Assembly (NCBI RefSeq): GCF_015751905.1
Contig: NZ_JADOUF010000001.1
Span: forward strand, 6,882,001 to 6,946,000
Direction of reading: 5' to 3'
DNA: 64,000 nucleotides
Origin: Longispora fulva
GTDB taxonomy: Bacteria; Actinomycetota; Actinomycetes; Mycobacteriales; Micromonosporaceae
Both the position numbers and the translations under genes were made by a program. Below the pieces are notes generated by a model. The model saw only the letters and a program-made list of their open reading frames with translations, did not search any database and was not told the DNA's origin. Below are positions 27,867 to 35,422 of this stretch, in pieces; the stretch's first letter is position 1, and every line of letters starts with the position of its first letter.

Positions 27867-27886
27867 GCGGTGACCTCCTCGGCGGG

Positions 27887-28387
27887 CTAGGGAACCGCGC
27901 CCCGCTGGGCGCGACGGTTGGCCATCTCATCGAGGAGAGAGACCTTCTTGACTTCGGCGTAGCCGAGACGGGAACGGTCAGCGGGCGTGAAGCCGCACAG
28001 CGATTCCCAGCGGGTCATCTGGGCTTCAAGGGCGCGAAGGTGCGTCAGCAACGGGTGTGGCCGGGGCTGCCCCTGGGAACCGGCGACCATGTAGCCGTCA
28101 GCGGCTATCTGTTCCCGCATGGCTTGGCGCTCGTCGTGCGCCTCAGCGAGGCGCGTCAACACGTCAAGGTCAGTCGTCAACGACAGCCAGCCTTGACCGG
28201 CTGTCCACAGCCGCTCCCACACAGCCGCGCCGATCTCCCCCAGCGTGGCCGGAGGATCGGGCACGGCCGCGACGGCGGCAAGGTGCACGACCGGGGCGGG
28301 TAGCTCCCGCCCACCGGAGTCACGACCGGGAGAGCGCCCCATGAGGCGCTTGCGTTCAACCGGGGTCGTCGGGCGGCCACCGGGCAT
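27887..28387 (-). CDS. Terminase small subunit, P27-like
   Basis: 166 residues from the ATG giving MPGGRPTTPVERKRL. Features typical of P27-type small terminases: Pro-rich N-terminus, then PDPPATLGEIGAAVWERLW and a helical body (LTRLAEAHDERQAM). It recognises phage DNA for packaging. A GTG at 28396 could add three residues. Confidence 0.82.
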   Translation of the reverse strand: MPGGRPTTPVERKRLMGRSPGRDSGGRELPAPVVHLAAVAAVPDPPATLGEIGAAVWERLWTAGQGWLSLTTDLDVLTRLAEAHDERQAMREQIAADGYMVAGSQGQPRPHPLLTHLRALEAQMTRWESLCGFTPADRSRLGYAEVKKVSLLDEMANRRAQRGAVP

Positions 28388-28591
28388 GGCGACCACCCCT
28401 CACGATTTGCGGAGAGGTGAAAAAACCTCTGAGTTTTGAGATTCTGTGCGCGCAGTTGAAGGCCGGGTCCATTCGGGCATTCCGCCGAAGTTTGACCCTC
28501 CCCCCTCTTGTTCGTTTTCGCCCCGCTTCGCGGGCCTGAGCGTGAGGAGCCGCGCGCGGAGCGCGCCCTTGGCTGTCGGTCGGCTTCCTGC

Positions 28592-28927
28592 CTACCGGTC
28601 ACGCTTGGCGCTGTTGCACGAGTGACACAGCACGGCGAGGTTGGACCGGTCGTCGGTGCCGCCCTTGGACTTCGGGATCACGTGGTCTGCGGTCAGCGCC
28701 TGGGCGCTGTGACCGTCACGTCTCCACCCTGGGCACCACTGGCCGTAGAGGGCCACGTGTTCAGAGACAACGGCAGCGCGTAGGCGCTGCCAGGCGATGC
28801 CGTATCCACGGGCGGTAGCCGATCCACGAAGGCGGGGATGCTCAACCCGCCAGCGGGCCTGGCATCGGTCACAGCGCGAGGGGTTGGTGTGCAGGGCAGG
28901 GCAGTCGAGGCACGGACGGCGAGGCAC
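28592..28927 (-). CDS. HNH endonuclease
   Basis: 111 residues. Zinc-binding CLDC and CDRCQ pairs are at the N-terminus, followed by the HNH core ADHVIPKSKGGTDDRSNL and CHSCNSAKRDR. HNH proteins beside terminase genes are needed for DNA packaging in several HK97-like phages. GTG start at 28927. It is the first gene of the minus-strand late operon, separated by a 195-base gap from the small terminase. Confidence 0.9.
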   Translation of the reverse strand: MPRRPCLDCPALHTNPSRCDRCQARWRVEHPRLRGSATARGYGIAWQRLRAAVVSEHVALYGQWCPGWRRDGHSAQALTADHVIPKSKGGTDDRSNLAVLCHSCNSAKRDR

Positions 28928-28982
28928 GAAACCCTAAACCTCGCTCCCGGAGAATCTTCTGAAATCTTTTGGTTTCCCTAGA

Positions 28983-29371
28983 GGTGCCCGTTAAGGGCAC
29001 CCACCTAGCGGGAGCGCAACCCGAGGGGGTCTCAACCGCTAGGTGGGGCGTTAAGCCCCCCGGTGTGCAGGCGTAGAAGGGTGTTCCTGATCCGGGGGTG
29101 GTCTGGGCTAGGGACACCCCTAAGGTGTGCCCTTTGCTCAAGCAAAGACCGACACAAGCCATCGACTAGACTTGATCCTTCGCGCTTACGCGCGGTCTTG
29201 GACTGCCTGAGGGTAGTCCTAACGTACTAAGAGGGCCTGTCTGATCTTGTCCATTTCTTCCCCTTCGCCATCGGGCGAAGGAATGAGAACAAGTAGCTAA
29301 CAGGACTACCTATCTGGGGCTAGCACTTCGTGCTTGCCACTTGCTTGCCATGCATTTAAGGCATGGTTTTT
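28983..29371 (+). other. Hairpin-rich non-coding region, candidate structured RNA or origin
   Basis: No convincing ORF. Stems seen: GGTGCCC/GGGCACC (28983-29001), CCACCTAGCGG/CCGCTAGGTGG (29001-29011 with 29036-29046), GGGGC/GCCCC (29045-29059), CTTTGC/GCAAAG (29132-29147), long-range GGTAGTCCT/AGGACTACC (29212-29220 with 29302-29310) enclosing a long imperfect hairpin at 29246-29293, and a final terminator. The first and third stems share the loop GTTAA. The T run after the last stem favours a plus-strand transcript; an origin of replication is the main alternative. Confidence 0.55.
29348..29371 (+). terminator. Terminator in the central intergenic region
   Basis: CCATGC (29348-29353) pairs with GCATGG (29361-29366), followed by TTTTT. 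No plus-strand protein gene precedes it, so it implies a non-coding transcript. Confidence 0.65.
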
Positions 29372-29430
29372 GTGAGTCGCTTCGCTCCTCACTTACTAGT
29401 AGGTTCCTTCGTTGCCGAACCAGGAAACCC

Positions 29431-29446
29431 TGTGACTCAGCTCACG
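29431..29446. promoter_or_regulatory. CRP-like site, one mismatch
   Basis: TGTGA-CTCAGC-TCACG matches the CRP/FNR-family pattern TGTGA-N6-TCACA except for the last base. Upstream of the plus-strand early genes. Confidence 0.4.
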
Positions 29447-29512
29447 TCTTGGCCCCTTGAAAATCGGACACAAGGTAACCCTTAGTGCGACACGAGTGTC
29501 ACGGTGGCGGAT

Positions 29513-29528
29513 TGTGACGCCGATCACA
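29513..29528. promoter_or_regulatory. CRP-like site, perfect arms
   Basis: TGTGA-CGCCGA-TCACA has perfect arms of the CRP/GlxR-type operator, about 100 bases before the first early ORF. The spacer lacks the central TA of the corynebacterial GlxR consensus. Whether a host CRP binds is untested. Confidence 0.45.
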
Positions 29529-29629
29529 TCACATCAAAAGACCTTGCCGAACACTGATCGTCAGGAGCACGCTTTCACCTTCCACCGGGCCTACTCGGAC
29601 CGGTCGATAGCACAAGAGGTGAGTCCTGA

Positions 29630-29821
29630 GTGAGCATTATGCGCGAGTTCGGAATTTATGGACCGGAACCCGACGCCAACTCTCCTAAAAGGAGGAACAT
29701 CCGCCTGGCGGTCGGGCTGGATGTGGAAGCCCAAGAGCCGCACCTTGGCAGCGCGGGGGTTGCCAAGTCGACAGGTTTCCTAAGGGTTAGGGCCGCTCGA
29801 CGGCTCCGCCGCAGGAAGTGA
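29630..29821 (+). CDS. Small early protein, unknown
   Basis: 63 residues from a GTG preceded by GAGGTGA at 7 bases, a good ribosome-binding site. Basic C-terminus (RVRAARRLRRRK) suggests nucleic-acid contact. No family recognised. It is the first plausible gene of the plus-strand arm. The ATG at 29639 is an alternative start. Confidence 0.5.
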   Translation: MSIMREFGIYGPEPDANSPKRRNIRLAVGLDVEAQEPHLGSAGVAKSTGFLRVRAARRLRRRK

Positions 29822-29890
29822 CGCAGGTCACAGTTAGAACGGTTGTTCGAATCACTAAGTTGACCTAAGGTTGGGTCTCAGCTTCACGGT

Positions 29891-30140
29891 AAGGCGGCAG
29901 GGGAGACACCCTTCGGCATCCTGCCCGCCTTGCGTAACACCAACAATCGAACATTGTGAGTAGGTCTCTGGCCTACGTCGTCGGATGTGCCGTAGAGCTT
30001 CCCCGACACAGAGTCACCAAGTCCGCGCAGCGCCCTTCGGGGTCTGACGGCAGCACGCTAGCCCTTCTGGGCGGAGTGTGCCGGTACCACCGCAACCACA
30101 TACGCACCATGGCAAGGGCGGTCCTTCGGGGTCGCCCTTG
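29891..30140 (+). other. Structured leader of the early operon with three cUUCGg loops
   Basis: The 340 bases between the small early ORF and the next gene hold AAGGCGG/CCGCCTT plus CAGG/CCTG (29891-29931), a GGCAgCAC/GTGtGCC pairing (about 30050-30083), and CAAGGGCG/CGCCCTTG (30113-30140). CTTCGG occurs at 29911, 30035 and 30124, the sequence of very stable RNA tetraloops when read on this strand. Probably an mRNA leader that controls early gene expression. Confidence 0.5.
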
Positions 30141-30161
30141 TCGCGTTCTACGGGGGTAGAC

Positions 30162-30404
30162 GTGACGCCAGGATTCGTGATCCACGGGCGGGCTCTCGAT
30201 CGAGCCGCCAGCCTCAACCACCACAGCGCCCACGGCCTGACCTGGGCGGAGTACTGCCAGACCTACTACGGCATTGGCCCCGACGAAGCCGAAGAGTTGA
30301 TCAGCGCGGCTGCCGCCTGGGACTACCTAGTTCAGACGCCCCGCACGCTCGCTAGCCTCGCGCGGGAGCTGTGGCGCTCGATCAGCAACGGAGAGCAGCC
30401 GTGA
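30162..30404 (+). CDS. Small phage protein
   Basis: 80 residues from a GTG with GGGGG 5 bases upstream. Contains GLTWAEYCQTYYGIGPDEAE and an Ala-rich helix. It overlaps the next start as GTGA. No family recognised; likely an early-operon accessory protein. Confidence 0.6.
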   Translation: MTPGFVIHGRALDRAASLNHHSAHGLTWAEYCQTYYGIGPDEAEELISAAAAWDYLVQTPRTLASLARELWRSISNGEQP

Positions 30405-30739
30405 GACTCGCGCTGGACAACAAGACCGCCCCGGACGGCAGGCCGCTCGGTTCGGCGTGCGGGCCTTCCTGCCTGCCGCTTCGAGGCCAAGTGATGGCGC
30501 ATTGCTCGGTCTGTCACAACACCTTCGGGGGCGTGACGCACTTCGACGCTCACCGTTCCGGGGGCTACTGCCATGACCCCGCGAGCAAGGGCCTTGTCCG
30601 CGAAGCCGGCCTATGGGCCACGGAGGAAGGGCACGACAAGCGGCGCGACTCCGCCGCGTTGATGGAAAAGGCCCGCGCATCGAGAGGAAAGAATGCACAG
30701 ATCAGTAAGCCAGTTGGGGACGTACTCGCGCTGTTCTGA
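30401..30739 (+). CDS. FDXHR-type zinc-binding protein
   Basis: 112 residues. The segment CSVCHNTFGGVTHFDAHRSG, followed by YCHDP, holds the Cys/His ligands and the F-D-x-H-R motif that gives this actinophage family its name. A small DNA- or protein-binding zinc finger is expected; its role is not known. GTG start overlaps the upstream stop and has GGAGAG ahead. It overlaps the following nuclease gene by 47 bases. Confidence 0.82.
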   Translation: MRLALDNKTAPDGRPLGSACGPSCLPLRGQVMAHCSVCHNTFGGVTHFDAHRSGGYCHDPASKGLVREAGLWATEEGHDKRRDSAALMEKARASRGKNAQISKPVGDVLALF

Positions 30740-30920
30740 GGCGTACCGCCTTGAGCGCATCGAGCAAGTTCCGCAACGGCCCGCAGCATGGACCATGCAG
30801 GGAACCGCGTTTCACGTCGCGGTAGAGCAGTGGGAGCGAAGCGGCAGGAGCATTGACCCGCTGCCCATCTTCTACGCCGAATATGACCGGCTGATCGAAG
30901 AGGCGAAGGCCCGTGCCTGA
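30693..30920 (+). CDS. Cas4/RecB-like nuclease, N-terminal part
   Basis: 75 residues matching the start of Cas4-type PD-(D/E)XK exonucleases: the lone N-terminal Cys in YSRCSEAYRLER, expected to ligate a 4Fe-4S cluster, and the motif I His in GTAFHVAVEQWE. The frame ends in TGA at 30918, exactly where the C-terminal part opens in the +1 frame. Either a frameshift mutation, a programmed +1 shift at GCC-TGA-C, or two chains that assemble. ATG with GAGAGG upstream. Confidence 0.78.
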   Translation: MHRSVSQLGTYSRCSEAYRLERIEQVPQRPAAWTMQGTAFHVAVEQWERSGRSIDPLPIFYAEYDRLIEEAKARA

Positions 30921-31458
30921 CCTTGACGTGTGGATGAGAGCCCCCCGCATCACGACGGAGAATGACATAGAACGGCGAAGGGAAACCGGAGCCAGCCAGG
31001 TTCTCACCTACTGCGCTGAGGCCCGCTCCGCACCGTGGAAGGTGTGGGAGCTGCCAGACGGCACGCCCGCGCTCGAAGTCGCCTTTCGGCTGTTGCTGGG
31101 CGAAATCGAGGTGTGGGGAGCCATTGACCAAGTGCTGATCTGGCCAGACGGTCAACTCTCCGTTCGGGACCTGAAGACCGGCAACAAGCCCGTGAGCCAC
31201 ATTCAGCTAGGCGTCTACGCACTGGCTATCAACGAGATGTTCGGAGAGGACATCCGTTACGGCGACTACTGGCTAGCCAAGACCAGCGAGGCAAGCGGAA
31301 TGATCGACCTTTCCAGTTACACGGCCGACTACCTGACTGCCGCGTTCGCGGCCTTGAACCGGGGCATTGAGGCCCGCGTGTTCCTTCCCAACCTGACGGA
31401 TTCCTGCCGCATCACGTGCGGCGTAAGGGACTACTGCCGGGAGTTCGGGGGTGCCTGA
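30913..31458 (+). CDS. Cas4/RecB-like nuclease, C-terminal catalytic part
   Basis: 181 residues. Catalytic motifs of the PD-(D/E)XK exonuclease: AIDQVLIWP (D), SVRDLKTGN (DxK) and the QLGVYAL helix. Three Cys near the end (CRITCGVRDYC) match the C-terminal ligands of the Fe-S cluster. The fourth Cys and motif I His are in the preceding ORF. GTG at 30913 overlaps its stop. Intact homologues have both parts in one chain of about 250-260 residues. Confidence 0.8.
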   Translation: MPDLDVWMRAPRITTENDIERRRETGASQVLTYCAEARSAPWKVWELPDGTPALEVAFRLLLGEIEVWGAIDQVLIWPDGQLSVRDLKTGNKPVSHIQLGVYALAINEMFGEDIRYGDYWLAKTSEASGMIDLSSYTADYLTAAFAALNRGIEARVFLPNLTDSCRITCGVRDYCREFGGA

Positions 31459-32249
31459 TGCAGACGCTATCCCGCGCTCTCCAGAGCCGAGACGGGGAAG
31501 GCAAAGCCCTCCCGGTTGTCTTTCCCACGCTCGAAGCCATGGGGGCGCGATTTCGCACCGGTCAGCTTGTGCTGATCGCCTCCGGCCCCGGTGGGGGAAA
31601 GAGCGCCTTCGCAACGACGTTGGCGCTTAGGTCGAAAGTCCCCACGCTGTACCTGTCTCCGGACTCGGACCGAACCACACTCGGAACCCGCATCGCGGGC
31701 AGCCTGACGGGTGACAAGGTCCGCGACGTTGAAGAGGCGTTGTACACCGGCAAGGGCGCGAAGTTCTTTGACGCCATCGTGTCAAACACGGCGCATATCC
31801 GCTTCAGCTTCGACGCTGGGCCAACGCTCGATGACATAGACGAAGAGGTGATGTGTTACGAGCGGGTGCACGGACGCTATCCGCAATTAATGGTGGTCGA
31901 CAACCTGAAAGACTGCTACGTCGAAGAGAACGGCGACGGCGGGGAGCACGTCCGCTACGGACGCGTCATCGACTACCTACATGAACTGACGCGACTAACC
32001 GGCATGTGCGTGGTCATTCTTCACCACTTGACCGGGCGCTACGAAGACGGAGAAGAGCCCGCCCCGTTGTCTGCGCTACTCGGCAAAGTGGGCAAGACCC
32101 CGCGCTTGATCCTCACCATTCACAGGCCGGACGAATTCCATATGGGAGTGTCGATCGTCAAGAACTCCAACGGGCGCATGGACCCTTCCGGCTACTTCAA
32201 CACCCTCATTCCCTATGACCGCGAAACGCAGATTCTAGGAGGGCTCTAA
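31458..32249 (+). CDS. RecA/DnaB-like replication ATPase
   Basis: 263 residues from an ATG overlapping the nuclease stop (TGATG). Walker A ASGPGGGKSAF and Walker B LMVVDNLKD are clear; YLSPDSDR and VVILHHLTGR fit motifs of DnaB/RadA-like helicases. It probably acts as the phage helicase or its loader. One TTGAC-N8-GTCAA site lies inside. Confidence 0.85.
   Translation: MQTLSRALQSRDGEGKALPVVFPTLEAMGARFRTGQLVLIASGPGGGKSAFATTLALRSKVPTLYLSPDSDRTTLGTRIAGSLTGDKVRDVEEALYTGKGAKFFDAIVSNTAHIRFSFDAGPTLDDIDEEVMCYERVHGRYPQLMVVDNLKDCYVEENGDGGEHVRYGRVIDYLHELTRLTGMCVVILHHLTGRYEDGEEPAPLSALLGKVGKTPRLILTIHRPDEFHMGVSIVKNSNGRMDPSGYFNTLIPYDRETQILGGL
31768..31785. repeat. TTGAC-N8-GTCAA site 10
   Basis: Exact copy; spacer GCCATCGT. 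In the ATPase gene, coding FDAIVSN. Confidence 0.85.
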
Positions 32250-32624
32250 TTGGCCAGCCCGCGCTACAGCAAGACGAAGGGCAGGGATGCCGAAAACGCC
32301 GTTGTCGACTACCTCAGGGCTCAGGGCTTCGCCAACGTGGAGCGCCGACGCCTCGCCGGAGCTAATGACCGGGGCGACCTGACCGGGCTACCCGGGGTCG
32401 TGGTCGAAGTGAAGGCGGAGAAGAGCTACAAGGTCAAGGAATGGCTCCGTGAGGCAGAGACCGAGCGGGCCAACGACGCGGCGGACCTGGGCGTTGTCTG
32501 GGCCAAGATTCCGGGCGGCACCGACCCCGGACAGTGGGTCGTGATGATGACCGGGGAGACGTTCGTCAGAGAGTGCCTTCGAGGGTGGTTCGGGGTGGTG
32601 GATGCCCCGACAGGCCCGCAGTAA
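32250..32624 (+). CDS. PD-(D/E)XK nuclease, Holliday-junction-resolvase-like
   Basis: 124 residues. RDAENAVVDYLRAQGF, then DRGDLTGLPGVVVEVKAEK gives the E...GD...ExK core of this fold. It may resolve branched DNA in phage replication. TTG start directly after the ATPase stop with GGAGGG 6 bases upstream. A shared terminal overlap with the primase ORF suggests coupling. Confidence 0.8.
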   Translation: MASPRYSKTKGRDAENAVVDYLRAQGFANVERRRLAGANDRGDLTGLPGVVVEVKAEKSYKVKEWLREAETERANDAADLGVVWAKIPGGTDPGQWVVMMTGETFVRECLRGWFGVVDAPTGPQ

Positions 32625-33006
32625 AGGCCCCGACATTCGCCCGGTGCTCCGGCACTACGCCGTTGAGCACAAGCCCGAGAAAGACGGATGGCAGCCCGTA
32701 CTGTGCTGCGTCCACAGTGAAGACAGACCTAGCGCGAGAGTCCATCTCGATCTAGGTCTTTTCTATTGCCATGGCTGCGGATTCTCCGGAACAGCTATCG
32801 GCCTGATCCAACACGGGGAGGACATTGATTACCGGAGTGCCGTCGAGTTCTACACGAAAGAGCTTGGAGGAACGGACAGCGGCCTACGCCGCGAGCCTGC
32901 AAGGCAGCGACGCAGAGCGCTATCTGATCGAGGACCGGGGCCTGAACCCGAGAGCACTGGAGTATTTCCGCCTGGGCTTCGTCGCAAACCCCTTTCCGGG
33001 GGATAG
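32602..33006 (+). CDS. DNA primase, N-terminal zinc-finger part
   Basis: The first ~90 residues are a CHC2-type primase zinc finger: VLCCVHSEDRPSA and FYCHGCGFSG. After about 32870 this frame turns into Arg/Pro-rich shadow, while the +1 frame continues the primase with its TOPRIM domain. The gene is therefore split by a +1 shift somewhere in 32825-32880. Mutation, programmed frameshift or two separate subunits are all possible. Confidence 0.75.
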   Translation: MPRQARSKGPDIRPVLRHYAVEHKPEKDGWQPVLCCVHSEDRPSARVHLDLGLFYCHGCGFSGTAIGLIQHGEDIDYRSAVEFYTKELGGTDSGLRREPARQRRRALSDRGPGPEPESTGVFPPGLRRKPLSGG

Positions 33007-33463
33007 CGGCTACGCGGGGCGGATCTGCATTCCCTACCTGACCGAATCGGGCGTGACATCGCTGCGGTTTCGCGCAGTCGGGGACGGCCAAGGGCCTAAG
33101 TACTTGAGCCTTCCCGGAGAAGTCCCCCGAATCTACGGGCCTGAAGCCCTCAGTTACGACTATCCCTACATCGCAGTCTGCGAAGGGGAAATCGACACGA
33201 TTACCGCCCGCATGGCGGGCGTGAGCGCCGTGGGTCTTCCCGGCGCGAATACCTGGCAGCCGTTCATGGCGCGGGCTTTCAAGGGCTACGCCACGGTGTA
33301 CGTCCTTGCCGACGACGACAAAGCCGGGTGGGACCTGGGCGAACGGCTAGCCCGCCAAGTCGCCAACGTTTCCATTATCGCCATGGACGGCGGCGACGTG
33401 AACTCATTCGTCCGCGAACACGGAGCCGAAGCGCTCCGCCAGAAGATAGGACTTGAGACTTGA
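32825..33463 (+). CDS. DNA primase, TOPRIM part
   Basis: Homology-like sequence begins at about TAAYAASLQGSDAERYLIED. The TOPRIM motifs AVCEGEIDTITA and VLADDDKAGWDLGERLA carry the metal-binding acids. It makes RNA primers for the phage polymerase together with the zinc finger of the preceding ORF. A TTG at 32825 could start it independently, without a strong ribosome-binding site. Confidence 0.8.
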   Translation: MITGVPSSSTRKSLEERTAAYAASLQGSDAERYLIEDRGLNPRALEYFRLGFVANPFPGDSGYAGRICIPYLTESGVTSLRFRAVGDGQGPKYLSLPGEVPRIYGPEALSYDYPYIAVCEGEIDTITARMAGVSAVGLPGANTWQPFMARAFKGYATVYVLADDDKAGWDLGERLARQVANVSIIAMDGGDVNSFVREHGAEALRQKIGLET

Positions 33464-34008
33464 CCAGGAAAGACACACCCCTTGCATTGGTCGACATCGA
33501 ATCCGCGGTGGCACTCTCATGGCTCCTTGACATCCTCATGTCAACCCAGCCGGAGCGCCCGGAGTGGGAAGCCTGCCGGGAGCGGACCCCGCAGGAAGGC
33601 CAGGCGCTCAACGAGCGCGAGCCCATCCCGTACACCCTGACGAAGTGGCCCGAGCCTGAGCGGGACTACGACGACGAAGACGACTACCCGCGTCAAGACG
33701 AGTGGCCCGATGAGTTCACTTTCGCAGACGCGGTAGGGCTGACGTTCAATGACGCCAAGGAACTTCTCCTTGAGCGGCACGCCAAGTACGGACCCCGCAA
33801 CATCGCAGACGCGCCAGGCGGACCACTCAACGGCCTTCGCGTCCGCATGACTGACAAACTCGCCCGGATCAACAATTACGTTGACGGCGGCGGAGTTGCC
33901 GACTTCGCAGACGACAGCCTTCAAGACGCGTTCATCGACATCGCCAACTACGGGCTCATTGGGTTGATGGTTCTTCGCGGGTATTGGCCCGCTGGGGGCA
34001 GCCGATGA
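33460..34008 (+). CDS. DUF1599-like (nucleotide modification-associated) protein
   Basis: 182 residues. The first half is acidic and low-complexity. The C-terminal half has NDAKELLLERHAKYGPRNI ... MTDKLARINNYV ... FIDIANYGLIGLMV, which resembles the DUF1599/Nmad1 domain linked to modified nucleotides in phages. TTG start overlapping the primase stop (TTGA). Whether this phage modifies its DNA is unknown. One dispersed repeat lies at residues ~23-28. Confidence 0.6.
   Translation: MTRKDTPLALVDIESAVALSWLLDILMSTQPERPEWEACRERTPQEGQALNEREPIPYTLTKWPEPERDYDDEDDYPRQDEWPDEFTFADAVGLTFNDAKELLLERHAKYGPRNIADAPGGPLNGLRVRMTDKLARINNYVDGGGVADFADDSLQDAFIDIANYGLIGLMVLRGYWPAGGSR
33527..33544. repeat. TTGAC-N8-GTCAA site 11
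   Basis: Exact copy; spacer ATCCTCAT. Codes LDILMST in the DUF1599-like gene. Confidence 0.85.
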
Positions 34009-34772
34009 CCAAACGCATTGTCATCGTCAGTGACACGCAGATTCCGTACCACCACAAGCCGGCACTCCGAAACGTCATCCGCTACATCGGGGAGTCTCAG
34101 CCCGACCGTGTAATTCAGATCGGGGACCTAGCCGACTACCCGAACCCCTCACGCTGGAACGCCGGAACCCGTGGGGAGTACGCGGGCAGCGTCAAGGCGG
34201 ACAGCGAGGTTGTGAAACGCGACTTCCTAGGCCCGCTGCGGGAGGTCTACTCCGGCCCGGTGGGAGTGCACGAGGGCAACCACGATCTTCGGCCACGTGA
34301 GTACCTCGCCAGCCGTGCCCCCGCGCTGGACTTCTCCGACGCGTTCAACGTGGAAGTCCTCTGCGACTTCGACGGCTTCGGCATCGACCGTCTCCCCGAC
34401 TTCGAGGAGGTGGCCCCCGGGTGGCTCACCACTCACGGACACCTCGGATTCCCTCTATCGCGGGTAGCCGGAGTAACGGCACTCGGAGGGGCGCGCAAGA
34501 CCGGAAAGAGCATCGTGTGTGGACACACGCACCGCCTGGGCGTGACCGCCGAAAGCCGGGGCTACTCGGGGCGAACCGAGATGCTGACCGGCTTCGAAGT
34601 CGGTCACCTCATGGACATCAAGAGCCCCGGAGCTGCCTACCTCAAGACCGGTGCCGGTAACTGGCAAATGGGCTTCGGACTCTTGGAAGTCACCGGAACC
34701 TATGTCAACCCGCGCCCTATCTACATGTCCGCGAACGGACGTTTCACCATCGACAGCAAGGACTATCGTTGA
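34005..34772 (+). CDS. Metallophosphoesterase
   Basis: 255 residues from an ATG overlapping the upstream stop. Calcineurin-like motifs in order: SDTQIPYH (D-x-H-like), QIGDLADY (GDxxD), EGNHDLRPREY (GNHD) and CGHTHRLG (GHTH). It hydrolyses phosphodiesters or nucleotides with a two-metal centre. Located within the replication operon; related genes are common in actinophages. Confidence 0.88.
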   Translation: MTKRIVIVSDTQIPYHHKPALRNVIRYIGESQPDRVIQIGDLADYPNPSRWNAGTRGEYAGSVKADSEVVKRDFLGPLREVYSGPVGVHEGNHDLRPREYLASRAPALDFSDAFNVEVLCDFDGFGIDRLPDFEEVAPGWLTTHGHLGFPLSRVAGVTALGGARKTGKSIVCGHTHRLGVTAESRGYSGRTEMLTGFEVGHLMDIKSPGAAYLKTGAGNWQMGFGLLEVTGTYVNPRPIYMSANGRFTIDSKDYR

Positions 34773-35410
34773 CGATCACAGAAACCACCTGGGCGGCACT
34801 GCGACCGGTCATTGCGAGCGTGGCCCGCAAGTACGCCAGCGAATACCCCGGAGTCGAGCGGGAAGACATCTCCCAAGAGCTACACCTTTTCGCGTTGGAG
34901 AACGCGAAATCGTTTGTGGACAAGGAGAACGCGAACTTCCGCTTCATCTTCGAACGTGCCGCACGCCGCTACTGCGGCAAGTCTCGGGCTCAGGGACTCA
35001 CGATCAGCGCGCAGTATGGGTACCGGCCCGAGGATGTGCGGAGGATTCTCGAAACGTACGTTGCGCCTGAGCAGTGGCCCAACACCCACGTTCCCGACGA
35101 CGCGCGCAGCCTCAAGCCGCACGCTGACCCGCTGGACATGTGCGCCGATGTGGCGCTGAGCCTGGCGGGGCTCGATGAAGACGACCGTCAGATTCTGCAT
35201 TCCCGCTACGTCCTGGGCGAGGTGCCCGACAACTCCTCAGCCGCCCGCAAGCGCCTCAACAAGGCCGTTGATCGGCTCACAGCGGCCATGAATTCCTTCA
35301 AGGGTGAATGGCACGCCGAACGCGCTACGCGCGGATTCCCCGGCAGCCGTAGCGCCGTTTCCAACGCCACAGCACAGCGTCAGTCCACCCACGACTACGA
35401 CCCCAACTAG
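34769..35410 (+). CDS. Sigma-factor-like protein
   Basis: 213 residues. The N-terminal half (VIASVARKYASEYPGVERED, then NANFRFIFERAARRYC) looks like a sigma region 2 helix pair; GLDEDDRQILHSRYVLG and SAARKRLNKAVDRLTAAM resemble region 4. It could direct host polymerase to phage promoters. TTG start overlapping the phosphoesterase stop (TTGA). The similarity is modest, so the call is inference. Confidence 0.6.
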   Translation: MTITETTWAALRPVIASVARKYASEYPGVEREDISQELHLFALENAKSFVDKENANFRFIFERAARRYCGKSRAQGLTISAQYGYRPEDVRRILETYVAPEQWPNTHVPDDARSLKPHADPLDMCADVALSLAGLDEDDRQILHSRYVLGEVPDNSSAARKRLNKAVDRLTAAMNSFKGEWHAERATRGFPGSRSAVSNATAQRQSTHDYDPN

Positions 35411-35422
35411 GAGGACTCCACA

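Noticed and set aside
29956-30159. 67-residue ORF in the early leader region
   Set aside because: No ribosome-binding site, and it runs through strong hairpins; composition not protein-like.
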